Positions 43,384 to 53,400 of a stretch of DNA of 64,000 nucleotides are shown here, piece after piece. The first letter of the stretch is position 1. Each line of letters begins with the position of its first letter. The notes below the pieces were generated by a model. The model was not told the DNA's origin, did no database searches, and saw only the letters and a list, made by a program, of their open reading frames with translations. The translations under genes were made by a program, and so were the position numbers. The stretch is from Phytophthora quininea (taxonomy: Eukaryota > Oomycota > Peronosporomycetes > Peronosporales > Peronosporaceae), in assembly GCA_011947345.1 (NCBI GenBank), contig JAAVTG010000107.1, forward strand, positions 1 through 64,000, read 5' to 3'.

Positions 43384-44121
43384 GTGGAGAGTCGGCGCAG
43401 CTCTTTACTTAATGGTGTGTGGCGGTGGCGGGTTTCCCACTTTGACTCGCTGAACGATATGTCGCCGGCGCGCCACCAAGCGCTATTTCGCGCGCGGCTC
43501 CATTCTGCCTATCAAACGGTGGCGTATTATCTCCGACAATCTTTACTTCTACCAGGACCTGAACAAGTAGTGGTTCGCGCGCTAAGATCTTCGTGGGTAC
43601 CTTCGGATACCCTACGCGTGGCATCCATCTTCAAGTACATTCTCTGTTTTGATGGCGGCTCCCGTGGAAACCCAGGCCTGGGCGGCAGTGGAGCGGTGAT
43701 CCTTCGTATGGGGCAGTCGTTTGATTCCTTTGAAGTCTGCTGGGTTGTCAGCATGTCCTATGCTGCAAAAACCACAACCAAAAATCTTGCACAAAATCAG
43801 GGCCTCCTGCATGGGCTCCAAGCTGCGGCACTGCATAAGTGCGTACCTCTCCATGTCGTTGGTGACAGTTTGCTGATCATTCGACAACAACGTTCTCGTA
43901 CGCCTGCGAGGGCGGCCACTCTCAAACCGTTATACTGGCAAATACGCCGACTTGCCGACAAACTTGGTGTAGTCACTTGGTCACACCATCTTCGGAATTA
44001 TTACAAAACCGCCGATACTTTGGCCAATGTCGCCATGGACTCGCGCCGCAGTGCGCAATTCGATCCTACTCAATTGGGGTCGTTGCACCCGAAATGGGCA
44101 AGACCACTTGCCCACAGGTGA
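43384..44121 (+). pseudogene. LINE-B RNase H domain
   Basis: LINE sequence resumes near 43240 (WTLTDRDCQHLSASAKAVY). RNase H: ILCFDGGSRGNPGLGGSGAV (first Asp), LLHGLQAAALHKC (Glu replaced by Gly at the usual E-x-x-A-L position, possible loss), LHVVGDSLLIIRQ (Asp), ADTLANVAMDS (last Asp region). DGGSRGNPG is the signature of the plant/archaeal-like RNase H found in some plant and oomycete LINEs. Confidence 0.75.
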
Positions 44122-44335
44122 CTTAGGTCACTGGGCAGAGCACAATCACGCAGAAGGGCTTTCGAGCTCCAAGAACGGCACGGTGTAAGCTCTCACCGGG
44201 GCTCCTGGAAACTCTTCATGCGAAAAGCCTGGAGCGACTGCTGGCGGATGATCTAGAGGCATCGACCGGGACGGACATTAGAAGACGTTAGTCAATACAA
44301 AATGGCATCAATGTACCTCGCTTCAAAACGAAAAC

Positions 44336-45032
44336 CAATCCGTCTGAGGTGGAACTCAAACGCAGGCCACGGCTGCATTGCAGTCTCCCAGCAGTTAACT
44401 AGCGCTTCGACGCCAACTCGCGGACCGAGGGCAACGTCCGGCGCCATCGCAGCTCGCAGGAAGTCGAGCTGCACTTGAGACTCGTGCTGCACCGCAGTTG
44501 CCTTGTAGCCATAGCGAAACAACCGAAAGTACTCGGCCGCGATGCACCACGGAGTGTTCGTCATGCTCACTCCGCGGACTATTTGCTGTTGCCACCACTC
44601 GAGCTGTCGGATGTCGTCTTGCAACCCGCGAATGTTCTTCTGGAGCAAAGTGAGTTTGTTGCGCTGCCGCTCTCGGTAGCGAGCCATGTTCCTGCGGCTA
44701 CGTTCGCGGTGTCTGGCTTCGGCTTGGGCGAGGGTCGTCGCGAGCTCCTTCCACGAGTCTTCGTGTCCATGGAGCAGTACACTTGGCATGGCTGATGGGT
44801 CAACTGATGACTGTCGACGTTTGTTCCCGGTACGCTTGGTTGTTCCTTGGTGACCTAGCGCCGTGTTTTCCTGGCCGTCAGTCACTGTCGCCTCTCGAAG
44901 AGAAATCCGTCGGCTGTCGCTCTGCACGTAGTCTTCGCCATTTCGAGGAACGGATCGCTGCGTCACCGCGGCGATAGCGACGTTGGACAGCTGCTGGCTG
45001 TTGGGCGGGAACAAACCACTGTACGTGATGAC
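44336..45032 (-). pseudogene. bZIP copy 12, 5' part
   Basis: Runs from ITYSGLFPPNSQQLSNVAIA (start codon ATG replaced by ATC at 45032) through RERSRRNMARYRERQRNK (Ser at the Asn site), zipper LLQKNIRGLQDDIRQLEWW, WCIAAEYFRLFRYGYKA, QVQLDFLRAAMAPDVALGP and PAFEFHLRRI, where the LINE begins. The first in-frame ATG is MPSVLLHGHEDSW (44789). Bases 44419-45151 form one arm of an inverted repeat with copy 13. Confidence 0.85.
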
Positions 45033-45151
45033 GTTGGTTCTTCACAGGAGGCAGTAGATTTGGAAATGAAGGCCTGTGGAGTGTGGGGCGTGGATACTAT
45101 GCAGTCTGAGAGATGGAAAAGGATAGTCGTTGGGATGGTGCCTCAAGGCTG
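44419..45151 (-). repeat. Inverted repeat, left arm
   Basis: About 733 bp almost identical, in inverse orientation, to 46455-47187 (position p pairs with 91606 minus p). I see only a few differences, e.g. a C/T giving Thr versus Ile in HQGTTKRT / HQGITKRT. Covers the 5' flank and the first two thirds of bZIP copies 12 and 13. Confidence 0.9.
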
Positions 45152-46454
45152 AGTAGGCTTTTTACAATACGTAGCCTCACCTCGATTAACAAGTCCAACA
45201 CCTCCGCATAATCACATTGGACGAGTCCGCCATGCGATGCACAAGGTCAGGGTAGAAGAATCAAGTTTTTGCGAAGGATTGTGTAATGAGCTTCTGGAAC
45301 CCCTGCTCCTGGGTAGTCGCAGCCCAAGTGCTTTCGTGCGTCGATGCCACAAGGTTCGCTGTGTAAACTTCACTACAACCGGACACTACTGGCCGACAGG
45401 GTGCAAGTCGCTGCCCTGCGCCGGTGCTCAACACCAATTTGTATTACTTCCTCCTCTTTAGCCAACGCTCCTGTTGCAGGTGTCGTCGATCTCCGTGAAC
45501 TCGGCTAGCCTCGCCCGCGGGTCCTGTACTTTGCGAACTCCAAGCACATTTACTCGGGTCCTCCAACAGCATCCAACGTGGATGCAGCACTGGGGTACTG
45601 ATCCTCAACGTGGACTCAATAGCCGCAGCTACTGGCCCTCCAACGTTAACATAGTGGTAATGGTCCACTGGTCCTTCAACGTGAACACAGTAGTGATGGT
45701 CCACTGGTCCTCCTGCGTGAGCTCGGTGCCTGCTGTCACCGTCCCTGACACTGTCCTGCTGCTACTTACTGTCCGTGTCCGTCCTCCAGTTGCTGTCCGT
45801 CGTCCGGCCACCGTTACGTCCGTCATCCACTGCACCTGTCGTCAGCTTGGGCGTTTCTGCGCGTGTCCTCCTCCTGCACTGGTCTTGGCTTGAGCTGTCC
45901 TGAGTCCTGCGTGCTCGTCGCGAATTCGAGAGTGAGCCGTCTTGGGCTCGAGCTCCTGGTGGTCCCGAACTATGCCCTTTCAGCTGCTCGCTTCCCTCAG
46001 GCGGGACCTTTCCACCAGCGTTTGTTCACAGCAGAACCTGCGGCTGTCGTTCATCGGCTCCGTCATTATGCTCGCGCCCAGCAGCGCCACCTTCAGCTTC
46101 ACCGGTCGACTCAGTATCTGCACCGAGAAGCCCGTTACCAGTCATATCACAATTGCATGGCGCCGTCAGCCTCATTTCTCCGTTGTTCGAGTTAGCACCC
46201 CAAGTCCTGGCGTCTCCGCTGAACGACCGAACAAAGCAACTCGAGATGTACACGAAATTATAACCAGTCGGATGCAAAAGTACTCGGTGGCGGCACATGA
46301 AAACAACTGTTGTTCGTTCTCTTTCGCTTCACGTGAAGTCAAAGTCCGATCTGTTCATACACGCATGTCTCTTCACCGGCAAATTTGTTTTAGAGATTAT
46401 GATGAGATAGTGTTTACAAGCTCACTCGGCTACTTCATCGAGATGAAGTGACCA
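45152..46454. other. Spacer of the inverted repeat
   Basis: 1.3 kb without a gene I recognise. Contains the 36-bp minisatellite at 45560-45770. Open frames up to 169 codons (45942-46451, plus) show no motifs. Confidence 0.4.
45560..45770 (+). repeat. 36-bp minisatellite
   Basis: Unit CTGGTCCTYCAACGTGAACA...GATGGTCCA. Two good units at about 45631-45666 and 45667-45702, degenerate ones on either side (CTGATCCTCAACGTGGACTC; CTGGTCCTCCTGCGTGAGCT). As the period is a multiple of three, the plus frame repeats WSFNVNTVVMVH, but there is no sign that it is translated. Confidence 0.65.
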
Positions 46455-47187
46455 GCGGCTTGAGGTACCATCCCAACGACTATCCTTTTCCATCTCTCAG
46501 ACTGCATAGTATCCACGCCCCACACTCCACAGGCCTTCATTTCCAAATCTACTGCCTCCTGTGAAGAACCAACGTCATCACGTACAGTGGTTTGTTCCCG
46601 CCCAACAGCCAGCAGCTGTCCAACGTCGCTATCGCCGCGGTGACGCAGCGATCCGTTCCTCGAAATGGCGAAGACTACGTGCAGAGCGACAGCCGACGGA
46701 TTTCTCTTCGAGAGGCGACAGTGACTGACGGCCAGGAAAACACGGCGCTAGGTCACCAAGGAATAACCAAGCGTACCGGGAACAAACGTCGACAGTCATC
46801 AGTTGACCCATCAGCCATGCCAAGTGTACTGCTCCATGGACACGAAGACTCGTGGAAGGAGCTCGCGACGACCCTCGCCCAAGCCGAAGCCAGACACCGC
46901 GAACGTAGCCGCAGGAACATGGCTCGCTACCGAGAGCGGCAGCGCAACAAACTCACTTTGCTCCAGAAGAACATTCGCGGGTTGCAAGACGACATCCGAC
47001 AGCTCGAGTGGTGGCAACAGCAAATAGTCCGCGGAGTGAGCATGACGAACACTCCGTGGTGCATCGCGGCCGAGTACTTTCGGTTGTTTCGCTATGGCTA
47101 CAAGGCAACTGCGGTGCAGCACGAGTCTCAAGTGCAGCTCGACTTCCTGCGAGCTGCGATGGCGCCGGACGTTGCCCTCGGTTCGCG
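46455..47187 (+). repeat. Inverted repeat, right arm
   Basis: Partner of 44419-45151. Similarity ends abruptly inside the coding region, at GGTTCGCGGCG against GGTCCGCGAGT, after which the two genes are only ordinary paralogues. Confidence 0.9.
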
Positions 47188-47569
47188 GCGCGGTGTCGAG
47201 GCGATGGTCGAGTCGTGGGAATTTGTTATGAGGTGCTGCCAGAACTTCAAGCTCCGTCTTGGACGACTCGAACATGGCGTCGATGGGATCGTGACTGCGT
47301 TTTGCACAGCAGCGTTCACCTATTCAGAGAATACGCTCCGCAACGCTTTCAAGCACCTGCTTGACGACAAAGATGGATCTGCGCTTGCTGTTAAGTTGCT
47401 CGGCCGGAGACTCCAAGTGCGCGTTCGGATGGAACTTTGCTGGGATGATGAACCCAATCGAGTCCAGATGCTGGTCGTTCGACTCGACGTGGTGGCGGCC
47501 TTGTTGAAGCTGCTGGGGAATTTGGGAAACGTCTCGTGCGTTATGGAGAAAATGTTGATGGAGCTCTAG
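46574..47569 (+). CDS. bZIP family protein, intact frame (copy 13)
   Basis: A single open frame to the stop at 47567. The expected start is ATC (46574, giving ITYSGLFPPNSQ); translation could begin at ATG 46817 (MPSVLLHGHEDSWKEL), giving about 250 residues with the whole bZIP: RERSRRNMARYRERQRNK (Ser at the Asn site) and LLQKNIRGLQDDIRQLEWWQ. Conserved domain: WCIAAEYFRLFRYGYKA, QVQLDFLRAAMAPDVALGS, FVMRCCQNFKLRLGRLEHG, FTYSENTLRNAFKHLLDD, AVKLLGRRLQVRVRM, CWDDEPNRVQMLV and LLKLLGNLGNVSCVM. Probable nuclear DNA-binding regulator by its bZIP. It is one of the two copies that could still be functional. Confidence 0.75.
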   Translation, partial: VITYSGLFPPNSQQLSNVAIAAVTQRSVPRNGEDYVQSDSRRISLREATVTDGQENTALGHQGITKRTGNKRRQSSVDPSAMPSVLLHGHEDSWKELATTLAQAEARHRERSRRNMARYRERQRNKLTLLQKNIRGLQDDIRQLEWWQQQIVRGVSMTNTPWCIAAEYFRLFRYGYKATAVQHESQVQLDFLRAAMAPDVALGSRRGVEAMVESWEFVMRCCQNFKLRLGRLEHGVDGIVTAFCTAAFTYSENTLRNAFKHLLDDKDGSALAVKLLGRRLQVRVRMELCWDDEPNRVQMLVVRLDVVAALLKLLGNLGNVSCVMEKMLMEL

Positions 47570-48347
47570 TGCTAAACTCCTGGTGTATGTGCAAGTAGCG
47601 CTCCGTGTAGCAATGCTCATCCAAATACACGGCGATCACGGCAAACTCGCCTTTGTTTCCCGTTGAAAAGGCTGCGAAGTAAAATTCCGGCAACGAGAAC
47701 ACATTTGCGAGCGTGTGAATGGAGCACTCCGACCGACAGGAAAACCACCGAGTACTGTAGAATAGAATTTGATAACCGAGTGTGAATTTCCCATTTGTTA
47801 GACCAGCGCTCTATTGTACAACGACTCTAAATGTTCATTAGTGATCAACGAATGGGCGTAGGACTCGCTGACACCAACTCAAGGAGTGAAATAGGGAGAT
47901 CCATTGTCTGTATCTGTTTGCTCTCTCGGCCACACCCAGAGGCAGGTGGAATAAGTGTGGCAATGTAGTGGGATTCGAATGAACACACTGTCGAGGGAAG
48001 CTGGCGCTTCCTCTGAACCTTGCTTGTATTGTAGTCTGCAAATTCCTGAATGAGATCGGTGAGACTCAAGTAGGATACTCTACAGCGTTGCCTAGATATC
48101 CAACTCGAGCTCACTAACCTCAGGTTCTTAGTCTACACCAGCGTAAGCCGACAACGTCCTCGGTCGTCAGCAACAGCGCGTGGTCACGTCCTGAAGACCA
48201 TTGCCCCACTACACCGCCCCACCAAGACTTGGCCACGCGATTGAAACTTGACCCCGCCTCGGATTATAAAGTTGCAAAGATGCTTGAAGTCGGTACCGGT
48301 ATCATGGTACATGGCTACATGCAACATAAAACTTCAAGTTGAAGTTA
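47570..48347. other. Intergenic with a LINE scrap and possible LTR
   Basis: Around 47930-47970 the plus strand reads PHPEAGGISVAM, nearly the same as PHPETGGISVAT at the start of LINE-C (52626), so a short LINE piece lies here. The stretch 48050-48345 should hold the 3' LTR of gypsy-2, but I found no matching copy to define it. Confidence 0.4.
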
Positions 48348-49502
48348 CTAGAGTTGCTCCACCGCAGAACTGAACTTCCCGTCGCTTGTAACAGCCGAGT
48401 ACTGCTTCAGCATCACAGGAATATCCTTGTACAGTGAACCGAGCGACTCCCATGAGTCCTCTATTGGTTCCAGACCTTTCCACCCAACCAGTATCTCGTA
48501 GCATCGTTTCCCCTCGTTCCACCGATGATCTTTGAGCTCAGCGACTGTGAGGACAATTCCCTGAGCAGCCACGTGCTCGCGAATTTCCTCGGTCACCTCA
48601 AATGAGTCAACTGCATAGAACTTAAGCCGAGACGCATACACGTCTGATTCCGCAGCGGTCACCAGGTGACGCACGCGAAATGAGTGTTCGTCTGTACCAA
48701 CTACTTGGTACGGACCTATCCATGTCACCAGCAACTTGTCGTAGTGTTTCTGATCCACCCTTGATCGTAAGACGTAGTCACCAACATCAAAGTTTGCTTT
48801 CTTGGCTTGTTTCTGCCCGGTCTGCTTCCGTCGTATTTGCTCTGACCTCGCAAGTTGCACCTTCTTGTGCATTTGCTGCACTTTAACTCGCAGTTCACGC
48901 AACTTATTCTCGATCTGTGCTGAGCTTGTGCCAATGTCCACAAAGGTGTCCACCTCGCTGTCAAACACGAAGTCGAGAGGAGACACAGCAGGCAGGACAC
49001 AAAACAACTCAACTGGCGCCTTATTGCCAAGAGACGGGACAGGTGAATGGTTCAAGCTGGTCTGCACCATCGGAATGAAATACGGCCAGTCTCGAATGTC
49101 CACTTTGCCTTCAAGGCACAGAGCTCGTTGAACTTGAATAATATCTCTGTTCAGCCTTTCAATTGATCTATTTATCCATGGGCTGTACGCCACCGTGAAC
49201 CGCTGCTTGCACCCGAGTCGATTTGCCACCTCAGTCGCCACCTTGTTCTTAAAGTGGCTTCCTTGGTCGCTCAGCCAAATTCTTGGTGCACCGTAGCGGC
49301 TGTGCCAGTCCAGAATGGCCTCGGCAGTCACCGCTGCAGTTGGTGTCGCGCTCGGCACCAGCTCACAAAAGTGAGTTGCGTCGTCCTTCAACACGAGTAA
49401 GTAGCTGTAGTTGCCGTAGGAGTTACGTAAATGCAAGTAATCCCAGTGCAGTGCTCCATTGCGTTCATTGGATCTGAATGTGTCTGCCCATGGTCTCATC
49501 AC
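48348..49502 (-). pseudogene. gypsy-2 integrase with chromodomain
   Basis: Integrase core: HWDYLHLRNSYGNYSYLLVL (first Asp), PRIWLSDQGSHFKN (second Asp), YSPWINRSIERLNRDI (Glu); C-terminal FDVGDYVLRSRVDQKHYDKL, TWIGPYQVVGTDEHSFRVRH. Then a chromodomain: RCYEILVGWKGLEPIEDSWE. Chromodomains on integrases of chromoviruses steer insertion to modified histones. A single open 384-codon frame; the HHCC zinc finger is in the preceding frame. Confidence 0.85.
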
Positions 49503-51586
49503 TACCTTCCCCTTTTACATGCTGGCACATGAGGCAGCCAGCAAGGAAAGTCTTGACAATGGCAGACAGGTTCCGAATGCAGAATCGTCGGCTCATGACG
49601 TTCATCAAAGCTTCTCGACCTCTGTGTCCTTGCGCACCACAGTGCGCGATCACTAGGAGTCGCTGCACCAGTTCTGGCTCGCTGTCTGGAATCCAAATAC
49701 GCTCATCCTTGCAGACCAGGCCGTCGTGACTGCGCTTCGACCCTTGCGGTTGATCGACAACGTGCCGCTGTTGAGCTTTCATCAGCTCTACGACGGTAGG
49801 CCACTTAAAGTTGCCGTCACGGAATGGTCTGATCGGTGCTTGGTTCACGCTTCTAATTACTTGGTCCCTGGGATCACTGTTCTGCTCACGCTGTCGTTGC
49901 AATGTTATCCGTTTGACTGCAACACTTGCTGATGAGGGAGGCTCTGTCCAACGAGACAGCATATCTGCCCATACATTGTTGGCTCCTTCGATCTGCTTAA
50001 TAGAGTATCGGTATTCCATCAGCTTCACAGACCATCTCAACAACTTGCCCCGAATGTGCTTTTTGACCTCACTTCCCGGCGCGAAAATGTGGATAAGGTT
50101 TCTGTGGTCGCAGTACATTTTAAAGCCTTGCGGGCGCAGCAACAAGTAGCTCAGCTTGTCGCACGCGATGATGATCGGATAACTTTCTTTTTCGATAGTA
50201 CTCCAGTTTACTTGCGCGCCTGTGAACGTGCCGCTCAAACAGATAAGTAGCTCGTGATCCTGCTGTTGAATGTCCAATCCATCTTTCCAGCTTGTTACTT
50301 GCGAGACAACGACCGCCCAGCCAACGTCTGAGGCATCCGTCAGCAATACTATCTCTGCATCAGGCTTTGGGAACGCGAGGGTGGCCGCTTCAGCCAGCGC
50401 CTGCTTGACTCCGTCGTACGCCGCGCATTCCTGCTCGGTAAGTGCGACTGGAATCCCTGCTGCCGCTCGCTTGGATCGCCGAGATGCTTTGCTCATTGCC
50501 TGGTCCAGCGCATCTGCAGCAGACGCGCCAGTCGAGCGTAGTCGACAACACTTTCCCTCATCCAGTTAGTTGAGCAAAGGAACTGCTGGAGTTCACCAGC
50601 GTTGGTGGGGTAAGGCATGCTACGAAGTGCTTCAATGCGGTCGGGGTCATGCTTCACTCCTTGCCCATTGATTATCTTTCCACACCATTTAACTTCTTGC
50701 TTGTACAGACTCGACTTGGCAGCGCTTAGCTTTGAGCCGAACTTCGCCGTGATATCGAACAACTCTTGCAACTTGTCAAGGTAAGTGTCGATATCTGCTG
50801 CGTAAAGCAGAAGATCGTCTATCCATACTAATAAATGCTGGTACAGCAGCGCAGAAAAACATCGCTCCACAGTCGACTGGAAAAACAAAGCAGCATAGGC
50901 ACTACCCTGCGGCACACGTCTTGGAGTGTAAATTTTCCGATGCGTCATGTAGGAAAGTAGCTCATGGCATTCCTTCGCGAGAGGGAGCTGCCAATAACCT
51001 TTATGAAATCGAAAAGGCCGAAGTGGTCACTGCCACGGACTTTCTCCAGGTCAACCTGCAAGTTTGGCATAGGTCCAGCCATCGGCACCGTCTGCACGTT
51101 CAGCGGTTTGTAGTCGACGGTCTATCGGAACTCGCTACCACCACGCTTTCGAACCGGGAGGGCAGCACAAGCCCAGCGTCTCGAGGGGTTTTCGTAAACC
51201 CAACCGAGTTTCACCAACACTTCGTTGAAAGTTTCTAAGAACGCCTGATACTCGGGGGCGTACTTGCGGGCCTTGGCCTTGTACGGCGTACAGCCCGTCT
51301 TCATCCGAATTTTCATCGGCCCGACATTGGCAGGTGGGTCGTTACCGAGTACAAGTCTCCAGATGTCATGGGCGTGCACAATTGTACGCAGTCGCTCGAC
51401 TTTATCGGCCGGAAAGCCTTCCTCGACTGCGCGCTGGATCATCGACTCAACTGCTAGTCGAATGGCCTCAGCATCATGGCATCCTGTCACATCTGGAGTT
51501 TCATCGTCATCATCACCTTCGTCTCGGCTCGGCGTCGCCAGCAGCTCAATCTGTCTGTCGACATCGATACCTAAAGACTTCAGCAC
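49465..51586 (-). pseudogene. gypsy-2 RT, RNase H and integrase N-terminus
   Basis: 51586-51122: N-terminal RT arm (YKAKARKYAPEYQAFLETFN, RRWACAALPVRK). The following RT palm is degraded near 51000-51100 (NYKPLNVQTVPMAGPMPNLQ-like, in another frame). 50948-50493: YTPRRVPQGSAYAALFFQS, catalytic VWIDDLLLYA. 50496-49465: RNase H IVLLTDASDVGWAVVVSQ, NWSTIEKESYPIIIACDKL, MYCDHRNLIHIFAP and the integrase zinc finger HCGAQGHRGREALMNVMSRR, CLMCQHVKG. Three frames. Confidence 0.8.
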
Positions 51587-52505
51587 TTCATCACCGAGTA
51601 AAACTCATCATCTCCATTTTCGAGAATCAAACATCTCACAGGCTGGGTAATATTCACAGGTCCCGCCGCTGTCATGAGCGACAAGCGTAGCCGTGTCATC
51701 TCGTGTGCCCAAGCCGTCTTCCCGGCTGGCAGGTCACACTTCACAGGACTTGACAACTTCGCCACATCTAAATGCACTCCATGCTCACCGACCTTTCTTA
51801 ACGTCGTTGAGCTCACACACGAGATTTCAGCTCCAGAATCCGGGCAGTATTCCTCGTCAACAACGCCACATATACGCAAAACTCGGGGCTGGCCGGGTTG
51901 ACCTGGAAGACACTCCTTAACCCGATTGAGTTTAACGGTGCCTCCCCGGTTTCTGCTTTCGCGCTGGAGCGGGGTCGCCGTCGGAAGTTCCGGGGCAGTC
52001 GGCTTGCTTGTGTTGGCCACCACAGTTCCAACACCCGCCCTTTGGTCCTGGTCGAGCCGACTCCGAGCCGGCACGAAATATCGTCTGTGAAGTCGATTGA
52101 GGCTGGCTGCCACGAGCTGAACCCTCCTTGAGCACCGTTCTGGCACGCTTTTGGGGTCGAGAGGCTGCTGCAGGCTTTGGTTCCTGCATCGTTGACCTTT
52201 TTTTGTTTTCAACATGGCTCGATCTTCTCCCTCGATCTCCAAAGCTTTTCACTCACAATCTTGAACAGAGCCGACACACTGGACTTCGCAGTCTGCAGTC
52301 GAAAATCAATCTCGTTCTTGACTCTGATCTTGAGCTCTTTAGGCAAGCAGTTTAGCAGAATCTTGCACTTCTTCTTCGTTCCATCTTCACCAGAAAATAA
52401 TGCCGTGAGGCCATTAATCTTGACAATCGTGCCTCTGTAAAGAGCTTGCTTCAAAAGGTAAATGGTGTATAGCAGACTTTCTAGATACTTCCCATCGATG
52501 GCCAA
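51580..52505 (-). pseudogene. gypsy-2 gag end and protease
   Basis: 52505-52209: helical gag C-terminus (KKKCKILLNCLPKELKIRVK). Zinc knuckle GCWNCGGQHKQADCP at about 52020-52060 in another frame, with spacing C-x2-C-x3-H-x4-C, one residue shorter than the retroviral norm. 52242-51580: protease EEYCPDSGAEISCVSS and CLILENGDDEFYSV. The gag N-terminus is missing. Confidence 0.75.
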
Positions 52506-53400
52506 CCCTCATGGTGTTTTTCAGGGGTATCTACCGAGCTACGTCCAATTCTGGGGTCCAGGGTTGCACTGACGGATATCACCCATCTTTATCGACAGCT
52601 AACCCAGGTGTTTGAACGGGTATTGCCACACCCAGAGACAGGTGGAATAAGCGTGGCAACGCGAGGTGCAATGCCGCCGACATTGGGACTGACAGTCGGA
52701 AAAACATCTCGGTTCTTCCCAAATCTAAAATCCCAAGACTGGGACAAATTGTTGCGGCCTGACAGATGCGTGCGACCACACCCTATGAAAGTGCTTGGCT
52801 GTCCGCAACAACAGATCCATACTACGTTACAACAGATACTCGCCCTCCGCCAGTTTCTTGTTCCTGTTGTCCACGATGTGATGCTGAGAATATCCTTTGG
52901 AGACCTCATTGTCGGATCAAGGCTGTTCTTCCTCAAGTCGTTAAATCCTACGATTCAACAGTGTGTGAAACGATCATGTGTTGCGATAGAAACAGTAGCG
53001 CACTGTTTCTTCTCGTGCCCAGCTCTGACGCAAATGTGGGCCCCATTGTGGTCCCCATGGCATAAGGCTTTCGCGACGGAGTTGGATCGGCGATTGCTAA
53101 TTTTTCCTAAACCACGAGACCTGAATAGGGAGTGGAGGCAGAACCAAAAGGTGGCCCTGCTACTGTGGCGAGTCCACACTGCGATCGCGTTCCATGCTAC
53201 GTGGAGGTTGAGAAACGACATACTATTCCGTGAAACTACAGCTGAAATACTAAGCGTCCAAAATGTGACGTCCTCTTTTCGATGACACTGTCTGTTCATC
53301 AATCAGCATTCAGCGGAGCCTGGGATTGACGACAAAATTGTAACCTCTGTTCTGGAGAAGTTAGGCTTTGACCCACTGTGATGGTGGCTGGTACGCATCA
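52506..53400 (+). mobile_element. 5'-truncated LINE fragment (LINE-C)
   Basis: Plus-strand C-terminal piece of a LINE ORF2: PHPETGGISVATRGAMPPTL, RFFPNLKSQDWDKLLRPDRC, FGDLIVGSRLFFLKSLNPTI, the zinc knuckle CVAIETVAHCFFSCPALTQMW and ALLLWRVHTAIAFHATWRLR, then after a frame change VLEKLGFDPL and TGA near 53390. Same family as LINE-D at 62.5-64 kb (RSQDWKVILQQVPELMHHPM, VGSRLYFLRELNPTI). No reverse transcriptase present. Confidence 0.8.

Larger units (their letters stand above)
30828..44335 (+). mobile_element. LINE (LINE-B) with two nested elements
   Basis: Flanked by CAATCTGTCTGAGGT (30813-30827) and CAATCCGTCTGAGGT (44336-44350), a 15-bp target duplication with one change. LINE parts are 30828-31063 (endonuclease), 34396-38001 (endonuclease end, reverse transcriptase, zinc knuckle) and 43238-44335 (connector, RNase H, 3' end), about 4.9 kb in all. 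A 3.3-kb DNA transposon sits in the endonuclease and a DIRS-like element before the RNase H. Left end lies inside the endonuclease, so the copy was 5'-truncated. Confidence 0.85.
48348..52505 (-). mobile_element. Ty3/gypsy chromovirus-like element (gypsy-2)
   Basis: Minus-strand gag - protease - RT - RNase H - integrase - chromodomain, 4.2 kb. 5' end cut at about 52505, next to LINE-C. No LTR pair identified. Closely related to gypsy-3 (53732-58449), sharing motif after motif. Reading frames change several times. Confidence 0.85.
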
